Assembly: GCA_030220185.1 (NCBI GenBank)
Contig: JASPKZ010008351.1
Coordinates: 1,798,001 to 1,862,000, forward strand
Reading direction: 5' to 3'
Source: Diploptera punctata
Lineage: Eukaryota; Arthropoda; Insecta; Blattodea; Blaberidae
DNA: 64,000 nt
Each line of letters starts with the position of its first letter. The stretch's first letter is position 1. Made by a program: the position numbers and the translations under genes. The notes under the pieces were generated by a model, which had not been told where the DNA came from, did no database searches, and was given only the letters and a program-made list of their open reading frames with translations. This document shows positions 22,556 to 33,179 of the stretch, in pieces.

Positions 22556-23747
22556 GCCGTTTTGAAAGAATGCTCTTAGAAGGATGAAGGGAAACGTATT
22601 TTAGTTCTACTGTGCAATTAGTTTGCTCGTGTGAATCGCGCGTTAGAACTTAAAATATTCGAGACCAAGAGTCGGCCCATTCTTTTTTTTATTAAGTGTA
22701 CATATGCCGTCACAGATATTAAATGTAAAAGCAAACGCACCTCCATTAATCGAAAGTTTGATATTTAGGCTATTATTTACCTTTTATTTCAATTATAGAT
22801 ATTCAATATTAATTAATTTATACATTTAAAACAGCGCTTACCTATTGCTTTTCAATGTTATAAACCTTTGAAAATGTGATTCTTATTTAGCTAAAACCCG
22901 TGTTTCTTCTGTTGCTTTCTTTAATTTAATTTTTGTTAAAAGCTAAAACAATTTCTGACAAAATGGATTAAAATTCTCAATCACAATCATTGAATGTCCT
23001 ACTTAATACCGCCGTTGCGTCAAGCACTAACTGACTAGAAAAAAAGTTCTAAAATCTTGATTCAATATTTTACTTGAATAATATATATTTCAGCTTAATA
23101 TTTTATCTCAGTCTTATTTATAGACGCTTTAACATCTAAAATCAATATTATAATTTGAATTATCTACAGCAAATATTATGGACATGAAATGAAAACCATA
23201 CCAAGGTTGACTAAGTGATGCAATATGGTGATAAGAGCAAGTACCGAAAATACTTTTTTATAGAATGATATCGTTACATATGTTAATTTTATTTATTTCA
23301 GGATTGTTTCTGTTATATACACAGGTATCCTCAACGAAAATGTACAATTTTTGTTTTTTTAGCATTAAGTCTTTTTACAATGTATGAGGAGCTGGCCCAT
23401 AGCATCAACTTGAAGGACTAGAGACTTTTTTCTGGAGTCCACCATAGATCAGTTGATTTCACTGCAGCTAAGAGTCTGATCCACATATACTATTATTACA
23501 CCTGCTTATGAGGCAGATTAACACACTTTTAGTTTCGGTTTTAGTGTTGCTCCTTTTAATATTGAAATGCTGTGAATTCTCTTACAACCCCTAGTTATGT
23601 CGTTATTCGATTTCATAAAAACACCTTAAAACTACAATTTAAATACAAACAATACAATTAATCTGCATATTTGACACTTTTATTTTAAAAATAACATTTT
23701 TATTTTAAGGGAGAACTAAATAATATTGACGAACAGAGACAATTAAT
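22556..23747. other. Unannotated AT-rich stretch
   Basis: No gene or definable repeat seen. Confidence 0.45.
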
Positions 23748-23804
23748 ATGATGATCTTGTAGAAGATTTCCGGGCTGTTGGCCGTGGTCTTGAGGCTTGT
23801 AGTT

Positions 23805-23850
23805 CCCCAACGTTTCGCCAGAGACTGCGTCCGGCATCCTTAAGGGTTGT
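23805..23850 (-). ncRNA. Degenerate hammerhead-like motif, B1 left arm
   Basis: CUUAAGGA replaces the core; stem II GCCGGA/UCUGGC with 7-nt loop CGCAGUC, GAAA and CGUU are intact (23816-23809). Core changes predict no cleavage. Confidence 0.45.
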
Positions 23851-24221
23851 CTTGAGACTGGCAATTTTGTCGACTACCTGCTCTATTTATACATTTATCC
23901 GCGACGTGTTCTCTGCGCGGTCCGTTACTTCGTAAATTGTATCTGCCTTCTGGTTGGTTAGCATTAGGGTCTTCCATTGCACCAATGAGGTTGCTGTATG
24001 ATGTTCTAGTAGATTAAAAAAAATAGATTGTTCTGATAGGGGTTTACATCTGGCCTGTGTTAAGACTACTAGAACATCAGACAGCAACCTCATTGGTGCA
24101 ATGGAAGACCCTAATGCTAACCAACCAGAAGGCAGATACAATTTACGAAGTAACGGACCGCGCAGAGAACACGTCGTGGATAAATGTATAAATAGAGCAG
24201 GTAGTCGACAAAATTGCCAGT

Positions 24222-24919
24222 TTGCCAAGGTTTTCGGTGGTTTTCCTTGGCGCGAAGACAAATGTCGGAGTAGGCCCCTAGTCTCCACCAGTAAATTTAA
24301 TCCATCCCCAATTTATTCTAAATTCAAAATTTTATAAACAAATATTCAAAATTATTCCCCCGAACCTAAAATTACAAATTCTTCTTTTATTTTTCATAGG
24401 AAAATTTTCCTTTAACAAGCTACTCTGCTATTGGTTTCGGTGGTTTCCATAGCGATAAGGTGGATACCGGAGTAGTCCCCTAGTTCCCACCAGTAACTTC
24501 ATTCTTTCACTACTGCGCCGGGCGGGGAATTGAACTTCGTTTCTGGGACTGGAATAGCACCTTCGACGCCTACTAAAGGAAGCGCCGAATTCAAAGGATC
24601 GACTTTACTCCGACCTGCATATAACACCTATTCCGACATGCAATAACACCATACTCCGACGTGCAATAACACCATACTCCGACGTGCATGAACACCTTGG
24701 ATACACTCACACACACACACACACACACACACTGCCATGGTATCACTCATTTCACTCAATTCTTTTCTTTCGGCTCTCACCTTCTAAATTAACGGGGCAA
24801 AAGGGCGAAAGCCCTGGTACCCGAGGATGGCCTCGGCCATCCTAAAGGAAATCTGTAGCCGCAACAGTCTTTTGGCTGTCTGCCGCATTCAGACTATTCC
24901 ATGTTCTCTCTCTTGGCAC
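24222..24919. mobile_element. 698-bp insertion inside B1 with 13-bp TSD
   Basis: CAAAATTGCCAGT is repeated at 24209-24221 and 24920-24932, and the B1 arm is continuous once it is removed. The content is non-coding: about four copies of a ~24-bp unit (CTCCGACGTGCAATAACACC) at 24611-24700, an (AC)n run at 24707-24733, and GAGGATGGCCTCGGCCATCC. Class unknown; TSD length suggests target-primed retro-insertion. Confidence 0.65.
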
Positions 24920-24939
24920 CAAAATTGCCAGTCTCAAGA

Positions 24940-24985
24940 CAACCCTTGAGGATGCCGGACGCAGTCTCTGGCGAAACGTTGGGGA
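24940..24985 (+). ncRNA. Hammerhead-like motif, B1 right arm
   Basis: Core reads UUGAGGA (24946-24952) instead of CUGANGA. Extra U 24953; stem II GCCGGA/UCUGGC (24954-24959, 24967-24972) around CGCAGUC; GAAA 24973-24976; CGUU. C3 is replaced by U, giving a U3-G8 wobble; activity doubtful. Confidence 0.5.
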
Positions 24986-25066
24986 ACTACAAGCCTCAAG
25001 ACCACGGCCAACAGCCCGGAAATCGTCTACAAGATCATCATAGTAATTCCGGCCGTGAAAGCCTAA

Positions 25067-25511
25067 GTCAATATAAGAGAGAATTAAATTTACGAAAATT
25101 ATGTAGCTGCTAACCTAATTATTAAGTAAGATCCAAGAAATTAAAACATATAAAATCAATACAGTTTGGCATATTAATTTCTAACACAATACTAAATTTC
25201 GTTTCAATAAGCTCTAAATGTAATACATTTCATTTTGTTAAGAAAGTTATGGTTAAGTGTTCAATGTTTTTCTATTGTTTAATCCCTTTAGTGCCAACCT
25301 CTGTGACAGCAATATGTTTAATATGCCTCGCCATTTTGCTTAAATTGCTAACCAAAGAGGAAAATTCTTACATATACTTTTTAAGCTACAGAGCAATGAA
25401 AAATCACACATACAGAAATTAATCAGCAGAATGCAAGTATATTGTCTGCTATGTGTTGAGAGTCAGTCTGAATTAAGAAAAACAAATATATATATATAAG
25501 AAAGACATATT
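25067..25511. other. Downstream flank of the PP1 subunit gene
   Basis: No repeat identified; may contain 3' UTR beyond the first polyadenylation signal. Confidence 0.4.
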
Positions 25512-25517
25512 TTTATT
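25512..25517 (-). terminator. Candidate polyadenylation signal AATAAA
   Basis: TTTATT on the plus strand, 70 nt past the stop codon of the minus-strand PP1 subunit gene. Single-motif evidence in AT-rich DNA. Confidence 0.45.
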
Positions 25518-25587
25518 TATGGTTAGTAAAATTGATATTTTATGCATGACTAGAGGGGTGTAGAATGACAGCGAGCCACTAGAAGGG

Positions 25588-27600
25588 TTAATAAAACGAA
25601 CTGGGATATTGTTCAATGGGACTAATAGGGATCGGGGCATATGAGGAAGAACAGTCTGTTGGAGGTAGGCATTGGAAGACGTAATTTGCTCCACGATTGC
25701 TGTCCCAATATTGAGATCCTCTACATTGGAAACGCACAGCAAACTCAAGTCTCTGGCCGACTTGAACGGTGTGAGCGTAAAGTGTGAAAGTAAACTTATC
25801 AGAAAAACCATCACAGGAATTTTGAATGTAAATAGCTTGAAGATCTGCAAATGTCTTCCAACCATCCAAAGTATATCGTATATGAACACTTTTGTGGAAA
25901 TCTAAGTTTCTTACTCGAACAGTTCCTGATATCGTAAAGGATATTGTATCTGTAACTAATGCATTTTCCAGGCAAACTTGATCTTCCCTGATACGATCCA
26001 TGAAATCAGGTTGACCACCTGGTTGTTGAAACAGCGGAATCAGGCAACGTTCAGATTTAACAGTTGACCTAATACAGGTTGGTAACACGTTACTCATATT
26101 CACTTCCGTTAATGTTGAGGATGAAGCGTCAGGTATGTCGGCACATGCTAGATCTTCATACGCTGATCGAGGAACTTTGGGAATTTCATCAAGGAAGGTT
26201 CTGACATCAGCTAGATCAAGACCTAGGACATCTGCAAATCTAACTATCTTTTTTCGGCTAGGAGTTCCTGGAGGCGTTTTACCCGTCTTGAGAGATGAGC
26301 ATCGCCTAACTCGAGGAATCGTCTTATCGTCGTCATCATCATCATCATCATTCTTCTTTCCAGTCTCAAAAGAGTCTTTAGATACATCGGCAAATTCAGA
26401 AGAAGATGCAGAGCAATCTAGTTTAAGATTGCATGGTCTTACTGATGAAAATCCTGACGAGGAACTGACGACTGTTTCTTCTAAATTTCGGATCATAGCA
26501 TCGTCGCCAGAATCTTTGGAATCTAAAGAACAATCTGTATTCTCTTTTGATTCCAAGATATTATCGACGAATGCGTATGAATTCTCATTTGTAATTTCGT
26601 GCTCTGGCTTTTCAGATTCCGCTAGTTCTAGTTGGGGTAGTCTGGTTTCGTTCTGGGAATTGCATCTAGAAGACTCTGTAGTGTTAGGATATCCACTATC
26701 GTGTACTGTAATGGAGTTCAAATTTTCACTTATGGATTCTTCTGATTTAAGTGAGCTGCATTCGAAATACTCGTCCGTTGAACTCTCATTAGATAATAAT
26801 TCACAATTGTCACCTTCATTATGGTTTTCGCGTGTTGTGTTTACTGTGATGACAGAATTGCTGGGATTTTCAGAAGAATCAGTAAAATTGCTCTTAATTT
26901 CCTTTTCCGGGCTTGATATCCTGAAACCAGCTGCGTTCCTAAAATTACGTCTAAGAATAAGTTTTCTTTCTCCATATGGACCTGCAGAATATCCATTCAT
27001 CTTGCCATGAGAACCATTTTCAGAAACTGTAGGTTCGGTCTGAAGAGATTCCTGCGTAAATACGGACTCCAGATGGAATTGGTGTTTGATTTCCGAATTA
27101 TCATTTTCAGAATTATTATTTTGTGGTATGGTTGGGATTTCTGAATCTGAAGTATCTGGATCAAAGTACTGACCATCTGAACTATCGCTTCCGGGGGAAT
27201 TACCAGTCATTGTAGAAGGCGACAGAACACATCCTGATTCAGAGGAGTATTGCGTTTTAGGTGGACAGTGAAATGCTCTGCTCTCGTTTAAAATGTAGTC
27301 TGGAAGATTTTCTGAAACATTCGATTCATTCTCTGGACTTCCTGGACTCTCACAATCCAAATCGAAGTCGAAGTAAATGTCCGAATCTGAAGAAGAACTA
27401 TAGCAGGGTTGATCGCTGGTTACGTCCGGGTTTCCCGCGGACCAGCTTGATTCGTCTGGTGATGAAGCGCCATCTCCAGAGCCTGCGCGTCCTAATGACT
27501 GAAGTCGACTCTGAAGACGGCGTGCGAAAGCTTCTGCTCTACCTCTGTAACTCATGGGAAGAAATGAACCAAGCCCACAAGCTTGGTGCTCTGTTGTCAT
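25588..27600 (-). CDS. Protein phosphatase 1 regulatory subunit 3 family, glycogen-targeting subunit (insect Gbs-like)
   Basis: Encodes about 670 residues from the ATG at 27600 to TAA at 25588. The N-terminal two thirds are acidic and Ser/Asn-rich, with a run of Asp near 26350. Around 26250-26225 lies SRKKIVRFADVLGLDL, containing the PP1-docking RVxF motif (KIVRF) and the conserved FADxxGLxL that follows it in this family. The C-terminal ~120 residues are a carbohydrate-binding module 21: HIRYTLDGWKTFAD, FAVRF, and YWDSNRGANYVF. Proteins of this family bring PP1 to glycogen, promoting glycogen synthase dephosphorylation. No intron interrupts this exon. An AG acceptor at 27625-27626 shows it is not the first exon; an alternative start is the Met at 27555. 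Closest named insect homologues would be Gbs-76A or Gbs-70E; I cannot choose between them. It is the only host gene I can support here. Confidence 0.93.
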   Translation of the reverse strand: MTTEHQACGLGSFLPMSYRGRAEAFARRLQSRLQSLGRAGSGDGASSPDESSWSAGNPDVTSDQPCYSSSSDSDIYFDFDLDCESPGSPENESNVSENLPDYILNESRAFHCPPKTQYSSESGCVLSPSTMTGNSPGSDSSDGQYFDPDTSDSEIPTIPQNNNSENDNSEIKHQFHLESVFTQESLQTEPTVSENGSHGKMNGYSAGPYGERKLILRRNFRNAAGFRISSPEKEIKSNFTDSSENPSNSVITVNTTRENHNEGDNCELLSNESSTDEYFECSSLKSEESISENLNSITVHDSGYPNTTESSRCNSQNETRLPQLELAESEKPEHEITNENSYAFVDNILESKENTDCSLDSKDSGDDAMIRNLEETVVSSSSGFSSVRPCNLKLDCSASSSEFADVSKDSFETGKKNDDDDDDDDKTIPRVRRCSSLKTGKTPPGTPSRKKIVRFADVLGLDLADVRTFLDEIPKVPRSAYEDLACADIPDASSSTLTEVNMSNVLPTCIRSTVKSERCLIPLFQQPGGQPDFMDRIREDQVCLENALVTDTISFTISGTVRVRNLDFHKSVHIRYTLDGWKTFADLQAIYIQNSCDGFSDKFTFTLYAHTVQVGQRLEFAVRFQCRGSQYWDSNRGANYVFQCLPPTDCSSSYAPIPISPIEQYPSSFY

Positions 27601-27624
27601 CTGCTCCGTACCGCTTCCGGCAAC

Positions 27625-27640
27625 CTGAAACAAAAGCAAT
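27625..27640 (-). other. 3' splice acceptor of the PP1 subunit gene
   Basis: The minus strand reads ATTGCTTTTGTTTCAG followed by GTTGCC, a textbook polypyrimidine tract plus AG immediately before the coding exon. The exon would begin at 27624, 24 nt before the chosen ATG. The upstream exon(s) were not found in the window. Confidence 0.7.
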
Positions 27641-27743
27641 ACAAGTACATTTATTAAAAAATCATATGAAGATGGATCTGTTATTGTTTTAATATGAAGA
27701 ACCGTTATTCTTTCTTCCGCACTTCAATAAAATAATGTAACTG

Positions 27744-27915
27744 AGCAAACTGGGTCAAGCGGTAAGCGTTAGACGGTTATATTCGAGGTCCCGAGTTTAA
27801 ATCCCGGCATTGACGAACCTGATTTGAGGTTATTCCTGGTTTTCCAAGTCGTCGAAAAAAAAAATTGGGCTGGAATTTCATTACCAGTACCATTTCATCA
27901 TAATCATACCTCGGA
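27744..27915 (+). mobile_element. tRNA-derived SINE, decayed
   Basis: Head with GGTCAAGCGGTAAGCGTTAG (A-box-like) and GAGTTTAAATCCC (B-box-like), then a body with CTGATTTGAGG and GGTTTTCC typical of arthropod tRNA SINEs. It lies about 100 bp upstream of the PP1 gene acceptor. Confidence 0.5.
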
Positions 27916-28339
27916 TTTAGGCTAAATATCTATTCTCTCAATAGAGATAATCGGAACCTAAATAAAAATCTTCATATTTATGTAAAATTAATATATTTTG
28001 GCGGTTTTTTGTGTCTGAAATGCATATTTTGTCCGTTATTGCCTATTTTAATGTTTTAGAACCTAAAAATGCCTATTTATATTTTTGTTCTTTATTTTTA
28101 TTTTTATACAATTAAAAAGTTTTAAGTAATGTATTATTCATCATTTATCAATTATCTTATTCATAAGGAGTGTTTGGTTCAAAGCCTTTGTATTATTTTC
28201 GGTGTAGAAATTAAGAAATTTCAGGAAAATGAGCAAGTACACAGCGGTTACAATGGCATCTTTTGAAATAAATCTAAATTTATATTTGCTCTAACCTCGA
28301 CTTCATCGCTACCCAGTGTAAGGTACATATATTAATTGG
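27916..28339. other. Unannotated AT-rich stretch
   Basis: No supported feature. Confidence 0.4.
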
Positions 28340-28515
28340 TGTTTTTCGTATAATTCATCATATTTATACTATTATTATTATCATTATTATTATTATATTT
28401 ATTATTATTATTGTGTTATATTATTATTTTATTATTATTATATTATTATTATTATTATATTATATTATTATTTTATTATTATTATATTATTATTATTATT
28501 ATATTATTATTATTA

Positions 28516-28577
<62 letters not shown>
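28340..28577. repeat. (ATT)n microsatellite, left block
   Basis: Interrupted ATT array; probably one array with 28884-29018 before SINE2 inserted. Confidence 0.95.
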
Positions 28578-28578
<1 letters not shown>

Positions 28579-28598
28579 AAAAAGTAAAGTGATCCCAC

Positions 28599-29018
<420 letters not shown>

Positions 29019-29219
29019 TTGTTATTATTATTATTGTTATTATCGTATAAAATGTTGTTTGTACATGAAATTTACATTGCTACATTTAATGTATCTTTAA
29101 CTGTTTATAATTAGTATAGTGTATATCTATATTTGTCAAATATTTATTTGTATTTGTGCTGGTTGAGTGGAAGAGAAGGCCTTATGGCCTTAACTCTGCC
29201 ACAATAAATATAACTATTA

Positions 29220-29298
<79 letters not shown>
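29019..29298 (+). mobile_element. CR1/jockey-like 3' terminus with (ATT)n tail
   Basis: About 200 bp of 3' UTR with GGTTGAGTGGAAGAGAAGGC and GGCCTTAACTCTGCCACAAT, identical in layout to the end of 2431-3423, followed by ~78 bp of ATT tail. Extreme 5' truncation. Confidence 0.8.
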
Positions 29299-29299
<1 letters not shown>

Positions 29300-29579
29300 A
29301 AAAGAGAAAGCTTTCACTCAGGTAGGCTATATCAGACTGCTGTGACAAGAATGTCCACTGCTAATCTCCTCAATATACAATTTATTTGTGTTTGTGTGAT
29401 TAAAATTGGTTGCCAAGAATGGAGCCTTAACGGTAACTGCGAACATGTAGTGAAAAGTTATTCCAGCCACCGTATTTTAAGGAATAAAGTACAGTGCCCT
29501 TGTAAGATTTCGTACACGAGCTGAGCAGTATTCGATGCAGGCATCAGGAGAGAGCAATATTTTACTAGTGTTGATAACT

Positions 29580-30305
29580 GTATTTTAGTGACTATTTAAC
29601 TCAAGCCCCAAATGGGAATCAATGACCAATCACATTTCAATGATTTTTATTTACAACCAATCACAGTCGTTTTTCACCTCGATTTTATCAGTTTAATTTT
29701 ATTACTTTAAAATCAAGCTCCTCTTTTTTAACATTCTGAATAGGTCATGGGATTATTCTGCAGTGACTGCATGTGGCTACCAGATTGTATATATAGTGCA
29801 CGAATGTCAACACATAGTGCTTGCGGGATATAATATAAAAACATTTGTAGCAATTGATTATACCACAAAAAAAAAACCACCGATTACACTTTCTTAAACG
29901 TATTATCTCCCAGGAAATAACGTTGCAGAAAAATATAATTGACATATTTACATCATAGGACATCAGAAACTAATTAATACCTATAATGTTGGTTATAAAT
30001 GTCTCCACTAGGGTGCATTCTTATAATATTGCGATCCTTTGGCAATAAATAATATGATGTGGTTGCAGTGATGAACAAATGAAGCGTTACAATCGTTTCT
30101 CATTTATTTTCAAACATCGCCGTTTACATTAAATATATAAATATTTAAAATAACTATAGTTAAATAATGATTTTTGAGTAAACAGCTTAATTTTATTCGT
30201 TAATTAGACCTAACAATTTCCAAATTCTCCAGATAAATTCACTCCTCACTTCGTGAGTCGTGAATTTATCGATAATTTGGAAATCACTCGTGCCATTACT
30301 TATGA
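29580..30305 (-). mobile_element. Repeat X, copy 1
   Basis: Non-coding repeat beginning (minus strand) at AGTAATGGCACGAGTGATTTCC with a hairpin-forming start, then GTAAACGGCGATGTTTGAAA, GCAATATTGTAAGAATGCACC, and ending near GAGTTAAATAGTC. Shared with 36640-37050, 38957-39545, 61520-62385 and 63768-64000. This copy keeps a longer start hairpin (30236-30280) that other copies have lost. Confidence 0.75.
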
Positions 30306-30404
30306 AAAAAACATAATATATGATATTGTGAAATACCTAAAGAAAATGTAAATAATAAGCCCCTAATTCAGAAATGAATCCGAAAAATTTCGGGTTGACG
30401 AATG

Positions 30405-30551
30405 ACGTGTACATACTGACTACTGTTTCGTCGTATTCTAATATTTACTTACCTCTTCCGTCGCGACGGAACAATTATATTTTTCCCGGTATTATTGCAA
30501 AGAGGTAAGTAAATATTAGAATAAGACGAAACAGTAATCAGTATGTACAAT
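30405..30551. repeat. 147-bp fold-back element
   Basis: About 49-bp arms (GTACATACTGA...ACCTCTT and complement) around a ~48-nt centre that includes CCGTCGCGACGG. No hammerhead core found, although GACGAAACAG occurs in the arms. Confidence 0.65.
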
Positions 30552-30604
30552 AAATATAACAACTACCTTTTCGGGATTCTTGGACATGTCTTGCGGTGTT
30601 CTCT

Positions 30605-30655
30605 TCTCGACGTGTCATCACTTACTGTGGGTGACATCTTCAGGGGATATTGCTT
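30605..30655 (-). ncRNA. Decayed hammerhead motif, element C left arm
   Basis: CUGAAGA core intact (30643-30637), extra U, stem II GUCACC/AGUGAU (one mismatch, one wobble) with 7-nt loop, but GAAA has become GACA; CGUC follows. Probably inactive. Confidence 0.5.
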
Positions 30656-30779
30656 GTTTAAATTCACGTAGTAAACTGCTAACTAGCTGTTAACTTGTGT
30701 ATATCTTATACATACTTACGATAAAATCACGCAAGTTAACAGCTAGTTTGCAGTTTACTACAAGAATTTAAACAAGCTG

Positions 30780-30825
30780 TATCTCCTGGAGATGTCACCT
30801 ACAGTAGGCAATGAAACGTCGAGAA
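30780..30825 (+). ncRNA. Decayed hammerhead motif, element C right arm
   Basis: CUGGAGA replaces CUGANGA (A6 lost), stem II 3' strand eroded, but GAAACGUC at 30813-30820 is intact. Complementary damage to the left arm shows the ancestor had a full motif. Confidence 0.5.
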
Positions 30826-31123
30826 GAGAACACCGCAAGACACGGCCAAGAATCCCGAAAAGGTATTTTAAAATACATAACGGTAGCCGTGAAAGTCTTA
30901 ATCTATATATAACAAGCATTACAAAATAATAATTAATTACTGTTTTCTGGTGTTCATGTGTCGCATAAAAAAGCACATCTACCAGCATGTGTTAGTGACA
31001 TCGATCATAAAGTGAAAACTGCCCAGTATTTTTAAGGTTAGACTTATTGTAGTGTTAATAGGTTCAGACAGATGTTTTTGTGTATAAATTTTTAGTTGCC
31101 CGAAATTGTATTTTAGATGCTTA

Positions 31124-31240
31124 TAATGCCCAAACTCCGTTTCGTTCACCAAGAAACCCACATGGAGTGACAAACTCGATCTCGGGACTCCAGCGGTGAG
31201 AGGCGAGTGTCTAATCGCTTGTGCCACGGAACCGCCACCT
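31124..31240 (-). mobile_element. SINE3 head fragment
   Basis: The minus strand begins GGCGGTTCCGTGGCACAAGC and shares CCACATGGAGTGA and CACCAAGAAACCC with 60490-60782. tRNA-like 5' end only. Confidence 0.65.
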
Positions 31241-31242
31241 TG

Positions 31243-31745
31243 GTTGAATAAGTAAAAGAAACATTTTATATCGTAATTATTTTTAGATACCCCGTGCTGA
31301 ATACCGGGCGTTGCCCGGGAATCTACCTATCCCGATCTTCTTGGCATGATGTGATGAAAGACGAAAATTAATGTTTTTATGTTTAATTGAATAAGCAGAA
31401 AGAAAAAAAATATATATAGTAATTATTTTTAGATAGCCTGTGCTGATTACCTAGCGTTGCCCGGGAATCTACTTATCCCGATCTTTTTGGCATAAATGAG
31501 CTGAAAGACGAAAATGAATGTGTTTTTATGTTTAGTTGAAAAGTAAGAGGATAGCTTTATATCGTAATTATTTTAAGATACCTCGTGCTGATTATTCGGT
31601 TTTGCCCGGAAATCTACTTATCCCGATCTTCTTGGCATAAATGAGTTGAAGGAGAAAATTCGTTATTGTGAGTTATCCGTAAAAGAATACCCGCCGTGCG
31701 CTGCTACGCTTGTCCGGGAATCTACTTATCCCGACGCATAGTGTA
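31243..31745. repeat. Tandem repeat, ~145-bp unit
   Basis: Landmark TATCCCGAT recurs at 31328, 31474 and 31619 (period 145-146), with a shorter variant unit at about 31727. Each unit has GTTGCCCGGGAATCTACTTA (or close) and GAAAGACGAAAAT. Begins exactly where the SINE3 fragment ends. Confidence 0.8.
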
Positions 31746-32291
31746 TAACGGTTGTATTGTTATATAACTCCGGCACAACGTTTATTAGTAAGAAAATTAT
31801 ACATGATCTACATAAGGCTTATACATTGTATAACTAAACAACTGATGCAAGTCTGTATAAGAGATTTTTATTAGTAAGACTGTTAATGTTTCAGGCTTGA
31901 GCTTCTTTTACGTGCCGTAAATCTCAACACGGGATCCACGGTGAATAATATTTAACAAGATAATAAAAACTGGAGATACTTATTAATAATTTGGTTATAA
32001 ATGAATTAGTAACGATTTGACAACAATGAAGGCATGCAAAGGCCTAGTGAAATATGTATTTATCACGCCATGTTCATTTGCAGAAATATGCTAATTGCAT
32101 TAAAACATTTTGTTCGTGAAAAATGTGATAGAATAATTAGCATTGATTCTTCACAAGTCCCTTGCTATAATGAGTTTGACATAGTTTATTTTGACATTAA
32201 ACAACAATAATCCATTTTCCCTCGACCATTACTTGAGGAAACTAAACTTGTGTCCCGTTACTGAAAATAATTGAGAAGATTTCACTTATAT
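31746..32291. other. Unannotated AT-rich stretch
   Basis: No supported feature. Confidence 0.4.
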
Positions 32292-32292
32292 C

Positions 32293-32350
<58 letters not shown>
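32292..32350. repeat. (ATT)n microsatellite
   Basis: About 58 bp of ATT directly 5' of a non-LTR fragment. Confidence 0.95.
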
Positions 32351-32690
32351 GAACACAACAATCTGCCAGGTTACAAGCTGCTGAAATGAGATTCCTCAGA
32401 CCAATAGCAGGATATCAAAGAACAGACAAAAACATAACACAGAAATAAGACAACTAAAAATAGAGGAATTAAACTCAACAATAGAGAAATACAGAACAAC
32501 CTGGAAAGAACACTTGGCAAGGATGACTGAGAATAGAATACCAAAAGCAGCATACAACTATTCACCACGAGGAAGAAGAAGCTTGGGAAGACCAAGGAAA
32601 AGATGGAAAGAGCAGCAATTTTGAGCCGGAACAGGCTAGTAAATAAGCCTAAACCGTGATTATTATTATTATTATTATTATCATCATCAT
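32351..32690 (+). pseudogene. Non-LTR RT C-terminal fragment, ATT/CAT-tailed
   Basis: Reads AAEMRFLRPIAGYQRTDKN, EELNSTIEKYRTTWKEHLAR, RIPKAAYNYSPRGRRSLGRP and RKRWKEQQF, with one shift, then GCCGGAACAGG and an ATT/ATC tail. Ordinary RTE-like C-terminal relic. Confidence 0.75.
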
Positions 32691-32820
32691 CATCATAATC
32701 ATCATCCAGTATAAGTATAAATAAATGAAACTAGTTTAGGATGTATATGAAGATATATTTATGATAGAAAACGTGAACATCACGGTGAACGTACAAATAG
32801 GACAGACAGTGGACAGAATT

Positions 32821-32970
32821 TCGAGTCTCAAGACAACCCTTGAGGATGCCAGACGCAGTCTCTGGCGAAACGTCGGGGAACTACATGCCTCACGACCACG
32901 GCCAGCAGCCCGAAATTGTTCTTCAAGATCATCACAGCAACTCCGGCCGTGAAAGTCTACGTGAATACAT
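32821..32970 (+). mobile_element. Single arm of PLE-like family B (B2) with hammerhead-like motif
   Basis: Matches the right arm and tail of B1 (ends CTCCGGCCGTGAAAGTCTAC). The motif at 32840-32874 has UUGAGGA, extra U, perfect 6-bp stem II GCCAGA/UCUGGC with loop CGCAGUC, then GAAACGUC. The ORF at 32761-32952 is a shadow. It abuts a mariner-like relic. Confidence 0.65.
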
Positions 32971-33179
32971 TGGATAGAAAAATTATCGAAGTTTACCCTA
33001 CTGTATTGTTGTATGAGGCAATTGTTGTGTATTTGTCAGGGGCACTATTGTTGCAAAAACAAAATAATTATAGCTCTCGGCACGAACGATGGTTGGCCCG
33101 GCGCATCATTGAAGTACAAATTCGTTTTACATACAATAGTTGCAGGAGATTGGCTCTCTGAAATAATTATGACGTACAT

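Larger units (their letters stand above)
23748..25066. mobile_element. PLE-like palindromic element B1, split by a 698-bp insertion
   Basis: The left arm (23748 to about 24015) is inverted at about 24063-24221 and then, after an insertion, at 24922-25040. A one-sided tail on the right carries CCGGCCGTGAAAGCCTA, as in elements A1 and A2. Both arms carry a hammerhead-like motif. No RT or endonuclease is present. Single arms of the same family are at 32821-32970 and 63097-63203. Confidence 0.7.
30563..30906. mobile_element. PLE-like palindromic element C
   Basis: Inverted arms from about 30565 and to about 30866, with an unequal centre around 30700-30730. A one-sided right tail carries GTAGCCGTGAAAGTCTTA. 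ATATAACAA flanks it at 30554-30562 and 30907-30915. Arms carry decayed hammerheads. Confidence 0.65.

Noticed and set aside
25473..25889. 138-codon minus-strand ORF overlapping the end of the PP1 gene
   Set aside because: Different frame from the CBM21 coding frame and without a domain; a shadow.
26135..27010. 291-codon plus-strand ORF
   Set aside because: Antisense shadow of the PP1 glycogen-targeting CDS; no recognisable domain.
30405..30551. Further hammerhead in this fold-back element (GACGAAACAG)
   Set aside because: No CUGANGA core or stem II at the right spacing.
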